From positions 1-8,673 of the forward strand of contig JAPULD010000303.1 in assembly GCA_027295365.1 (NCBI GenBank): 8,673 nt of DNA, in the 5' to 3' direction. Positions within the stretch are counted from its first letter, which is position 1; every line of letters starts with the position of its first letter. The position numbers were made by a program, and so were the translations under genes. This DNA is from Planctomycetota bacterium. GTDB lineage: Bacteria > Planctomycetota > Phycisphaerae > Phycisphaerales > SM1A02. Below, one piece after another: positions 7,043 through 8,673 of this stretch. The notes under the pieces are model-generated. The model made no database searches, was not told where the DNA came from, and worked only from the letters and a program-made list of their open reading frames with translations.

Positions 7043-8276
7043 TGGCCATGGTCCGCTCCGCTGCGTCGATATCGCAGTCGGGCGTGGTCATGGCAGTTGT
7101 ACCTGAAGTGGAGACCACAGGTTCGACATCTCCCCCGGATTCCCCGGAACCCCCGGAATCGCCGGAATCGCCGGAATCGCCTGTACCCTCGGAATCACCA
7201 GATTCCCCGACCTGGGATGACACCGATGCTTCCATCGTCTCGGCTGGCCTTGAATTCGTGTCTGGCTTGGTCTCCACGATCGTCGTGGGAATGACATCTG
7301 AGGCGGGAGGTGAAATTGAAACGACGGTTGAAGCCGGAGCCTGAGCCGGTTCAGGAGTTGACACAGGAATCGGAACTTCGGCCTTTGGTTCCACAACCTC
7401 TGCCGTCGGCGCGATGACTCGATGCCAATGTTCCACCAGTTGCCTCGCTAATTTGCGATAGTCGATCGCCCCCTTGCACCAAGGCGAATAATCGAAAATC
7501 GTCTCGCCGAAGCTGGGGGCCTCGGCGAGCTTGATGTTTCTGCGAATCGGAGGCTGTAAGACGCGGCACTGGCTCCAGGGCACATCCTGCTGACTGGCCT
7601 GCTCGAAGAAATCCTCGAGGTCCGTCACGATCTCCTTGGCCAGCGTGGTCTGGGCCTCGTGCATGCAAAGGATGATGCCGCTCACTCGGAGGTCGGGGTT
7701 GACCGACTGGCAGACAAGGCCGACAGTCTCCAGCAGCTTGCTGACACCCTGGAGAGCCAGGAAGTGCGCCTGCATGGGTACGAAGACTTCCCTCGCGCAG
7801 GCCAGGGCGTTGAGCGTCATCAAACCCAGGCTGGGTGGGCAATCCAGGAGGATCACGTCGTACCGATCCAGGATCGGCTCGATCTTTCGCTTCAGGATTT
7901 GCTGGCGATCGGGGCGTTGGGCCAGTTCGGGCTCGGCTCCCGCCAGATCGACCTCCGAAAGCAGCACATCCAGATTGGGTCTGGCGTTGACGATCGCATC
8001 CGCCGCCTTGACCTCGGGATCGATAAGCAGGTCGTAGACCGTATGCTCGACCACTGCCTCATCGATGCCCAGGTGCAGCATCAGGTGAGCCTGCGGATCG
8101 AGATCGACAAGCAGGACCCGTTGCTCGGCCAAGGCCAGAGCCGCTCCCAGATTGATGGTCGTGGTGGTCTTGCCTACGCCCCCCTTCTGATTGAGCAAGG
8201 CAATCGTGCGGGCCGATGTGTTCTCTCGCGAACTGGGCGAGGTCTTGGCCTGATTCAGAATAGAGGGGTTCATCAT
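7035..8276 (-). CDS. Soj/ParA-like partitioning ATPase with a long acidic C-terminal tail
   Basis: A cytoplasmic deviant-Walker ATPase of the ParA/MinD group, expected to dimerise on ATP, bind DNA nonspecifically and help position chromosomes or other cargo. Numbering here is from the longest start, ATG at 8315. The deviant Walker A KGGVGKTT is at 44-51 with signature Lys44, LLVDLDPQ at 68-75, and Walker B VILLDCPPS at 154-162. The C-terminal pattern IRRNIKLAEAPSFG (257-270) with KGAIDYRKLA (281-290) is typical of Soj. The catalytic domain ends near 302. The last 124 residues are a low-complexity tail, first rich in Pro, Val, Thr and Glu, then Gly-Asp-Ser triplets (about 370-395) encoded by 9-bp repeats. 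I prefer the ATG at 8276, or the adjacent one at 8273, because the 13 codons before it have mostly A/T third positions, unlike the gene. No ParB gene or parS-like site is visible. The gene heads the operon with the VanZ-like gene and murJ. Confidence 0.9.
   Translation of the reverse strand: MMNPSILNQAKTSPSSRENTSARTIALLNQKGGVGKTTTTINLGAALALAEQRVLLVDLDPQAHLMLHLGIDEAVVEHTVYDLLIDPEVKAADAIVNARPNLDVLLSEVDLAGAEPELAQRPDRQQILKRKIEPILDRYDVILLDCPPSLGLMTLNALACAREVFVPMQAHFLALQGVSKLLETVGLVCQSVNPDLRVSGIILCMHEAQTTLAKEIVTDLEDFFEQASQQDVPWSQCRVLQPPIRRNIKLAEAPSFGETIFDYSPWCKGAIDYRKLARQLVEHWHRVIAPTAEVVEPKAEVPIPVSTPEPAQAPASTVVSISPPASDVIPTTIVETKPDTNSRPAETMEASVSSQVGESGDSEGTGDSGDSGDSGGSGESGGDVEPVVSTSGTTAMTTPDCDIDAAERTMAND
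7135..7206. repeat. 9-bp tandem repeats encoding the Gly-Asp-Ser tail of the ParA-like protein
   Basis: Eight consecutive 9-base units resemble CCGGAATCG on the plus strand. Three at 7153-7179 are identical and the flanking units are diverged. Read on the minus strand they encode Gly-Asp-Ser, Gly-Glu-Ser and similar triplets. The unit length is a multiple of three, so copy-number change would lengthen or shorten the tail without a frameshift. Confidence 0.8.
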
Positions 8277-8405
8277 GGGCTTAGCTCGACGAGGACCACA
8301 GTGAATCAGCACCATAGGGCATTCTGGCTCAATGAGGCATCAGCCGACAAGATGGTCTCATGGGCCTCTCTCTCTCCTGTACTTCGGCACATACTGCCGA
8401 TTCGC

Positions 8406-8441
8406 TGTCAAGTTGACCCGCCGGCATGGCAAGGGCATGCT
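8406..8441. promoter_or_regulatory. Back-to-back -35-like elements in the parA/recO divergent region
   Basis: The 11-base palindrome GTCAAGTTGAC (8407-8417) creates a perfect TTGACA on the minus strand (8411-8406) and a TTGACC on the plus strand (8413-8418), one base apart. For the plus strand a weak -10-like CATGCT (8436-8441) lies 17 bases on and ends nine bases before the recO ATG. For the minus strand no good -10 is visible at normal spacing. The palindrome could equally be a small operator. The rest of the gap to the parA-like gene (8316-8405) shows only a short CT-repeat near 8371-8381. Confidence 0.3.
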
Positions 8442-8450
8442 TAGTCGACC

Positions 8451-8673
8451 ATGCCCACGATCTCCGACAGCGCGGTCTGCATCAGGCGGTGGGACTTCTC
8501 CGAGACGTCCCAGACCGTCAGCCTGTTCACGCACACGCATGGGATTATCCGAGGCCTTGCCAAAGGGGCGAAGCGGGAGAAAGGCGCGTTTTCGGGAGGT
8601 TTCGATGTCCTGACCCAAGGACATCTGGTCGCGATCGTCAAGCCGGGGCGGGATCTGGCCACGCTGACGGAAT
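8451..8673 (+). CDS. recO: DNA repair protein RecO, N-terminal part (cut by window edge)
   Basis: RecO works with RecR to load RecA onto SSB-coated single-stranded DNA and anneals strands in the RecF repair pathway. Only the first 74 residues are present; the frame is open to the window end with no stop. The N-terminal OB-fold pattern is clear: RRWDFSETSQTVSLFTHTHG (12-31), the hallmark GLAKGAKREKGAFSGGFDVL (35-54), and RDLATLTE (67-74). The ATG at 8451 is chosen because homology starts just after it. There is no Shine-Dalgarno sequence at useful distance, and an out-of-frame ATG at 8437 precedes it. The gene is divergent from the parA-like operon. The zinc-finger C-terminal domain typical of RecO would lie beyond the window. 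Confidence 0.88.
   Translation, partial: MPTISDSAVCIRRWDFSETSQTVSLFTHTHGIIRGLAKGAKREKGAFSGGFDVLTQGHLVAIVKPGRDLATLTE

Noticed and set aside
7135..7206. Possible CRISPR-like repeats
   Set aside because: The units are 9 bases with no spacers, stay in phase with the reading frame and encode Gly-Asp-Ser triplets.
7042..7344. 100-codon plus-strand frame rich in Pro-Glu-Ser
   Set aside because: It is the reverse reading of the ParA tail repeats; its low complexity follows from the 9-mers and there is no independent evidence for a gene.
7659..8444. 261-codon open frame on the plus strand
   Set aside because: It is antisense to the conserved ATPase domain of the ParA-like gene, whose motifs explain the DNA.
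8316..8450. parS site near the ParA-like gene
   Set aside because: I looked for a TGTTTCACGTGAAACA-like palindrome here and elsewhere and found none.
8358..8662. Two minus-strand open frames at the right edge
   Set aside because: The plus-strand frame from 8451 reads as RecO with hallmark motifs, so these are shadows.

Overview
The window most likely comes from the chromosome of a GC-rich (roughly 60%) planctomycete, probably of the Phycisphaerae class. This is an inference. It rests on the C-terminal zinc ribbon of the VanZ-like protein (CxxCGxDLRGTP...CxxCG, a type I associate with that group), on the near absence of Shine-Dalgarno sequences, and on the flavour of the PilT and MurJ proteins. 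The sequence reads as housekeeping chromosome: I see no insertion sequence, prophage, CRISPR array, tRNA or rRNA.

Layout, left to right. (1) 19-1146, minus: a PilT-type pilus-retraction ATPase. (2) 1147-1314: a divergent intergenic region. (3) 1315-2985, plus: the carboxyltransferase (beta) subunit of a biotin-dependent acyl-CoA carboxylase, closest in motifs to methylcrotonyl-CoA carboxylase. (4) 3089-3340, plus: a short TTG-started ORF that matches only the C-terminal half of a DUF3052-type protein. (5) 3403-4245, plus: a classical short-chain dehydrogenase. (6) 4218-4303: a long inverted repeat built from tandem heptamers. It spans the convergent 3' ends of the dehydrogenase and murJ. (7) A minus-strand cluster reading right to left: a Soj/ParA-like ATPase (7035-8276 or 8315), a VanZ-like membrane protein with two Cys4 zinc ribbons (5900-7042), and the lipid II flippase MurJ (4290-5864). 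The ParA and VanZ genes overlap by 8 bases and the VanZ-murJ gap is 35 bases, so the three are probably one operon. (8) 8316-8450: a divergent promoter region. (9) 8451 to the window end, plus: the N-terminal third of RecO, cut by the edge.

How the genes fit together: the right-hand operon links a chromosome-partitioning-type ATPase with lipid II export and a small zinc-ribbon membrane protein, all plausibly envelope or cell-cycle functions. RecO (recombinational repair) is divergent from it. The left-hand genes (pilus retraction, acyl-CoA carboxylation, an oxidoreductase) look like independent units.

I did not find a clear new multi-gene system. The most unusual items are the heptamer-built hairpin whose arms encode the last residues of two genes, the VanZ/zinc-ribbon protein in a parA-murJ operon, the acidic Gly-Asp-Ser tail of the ParA, and the half-length DUF3052-like gene.
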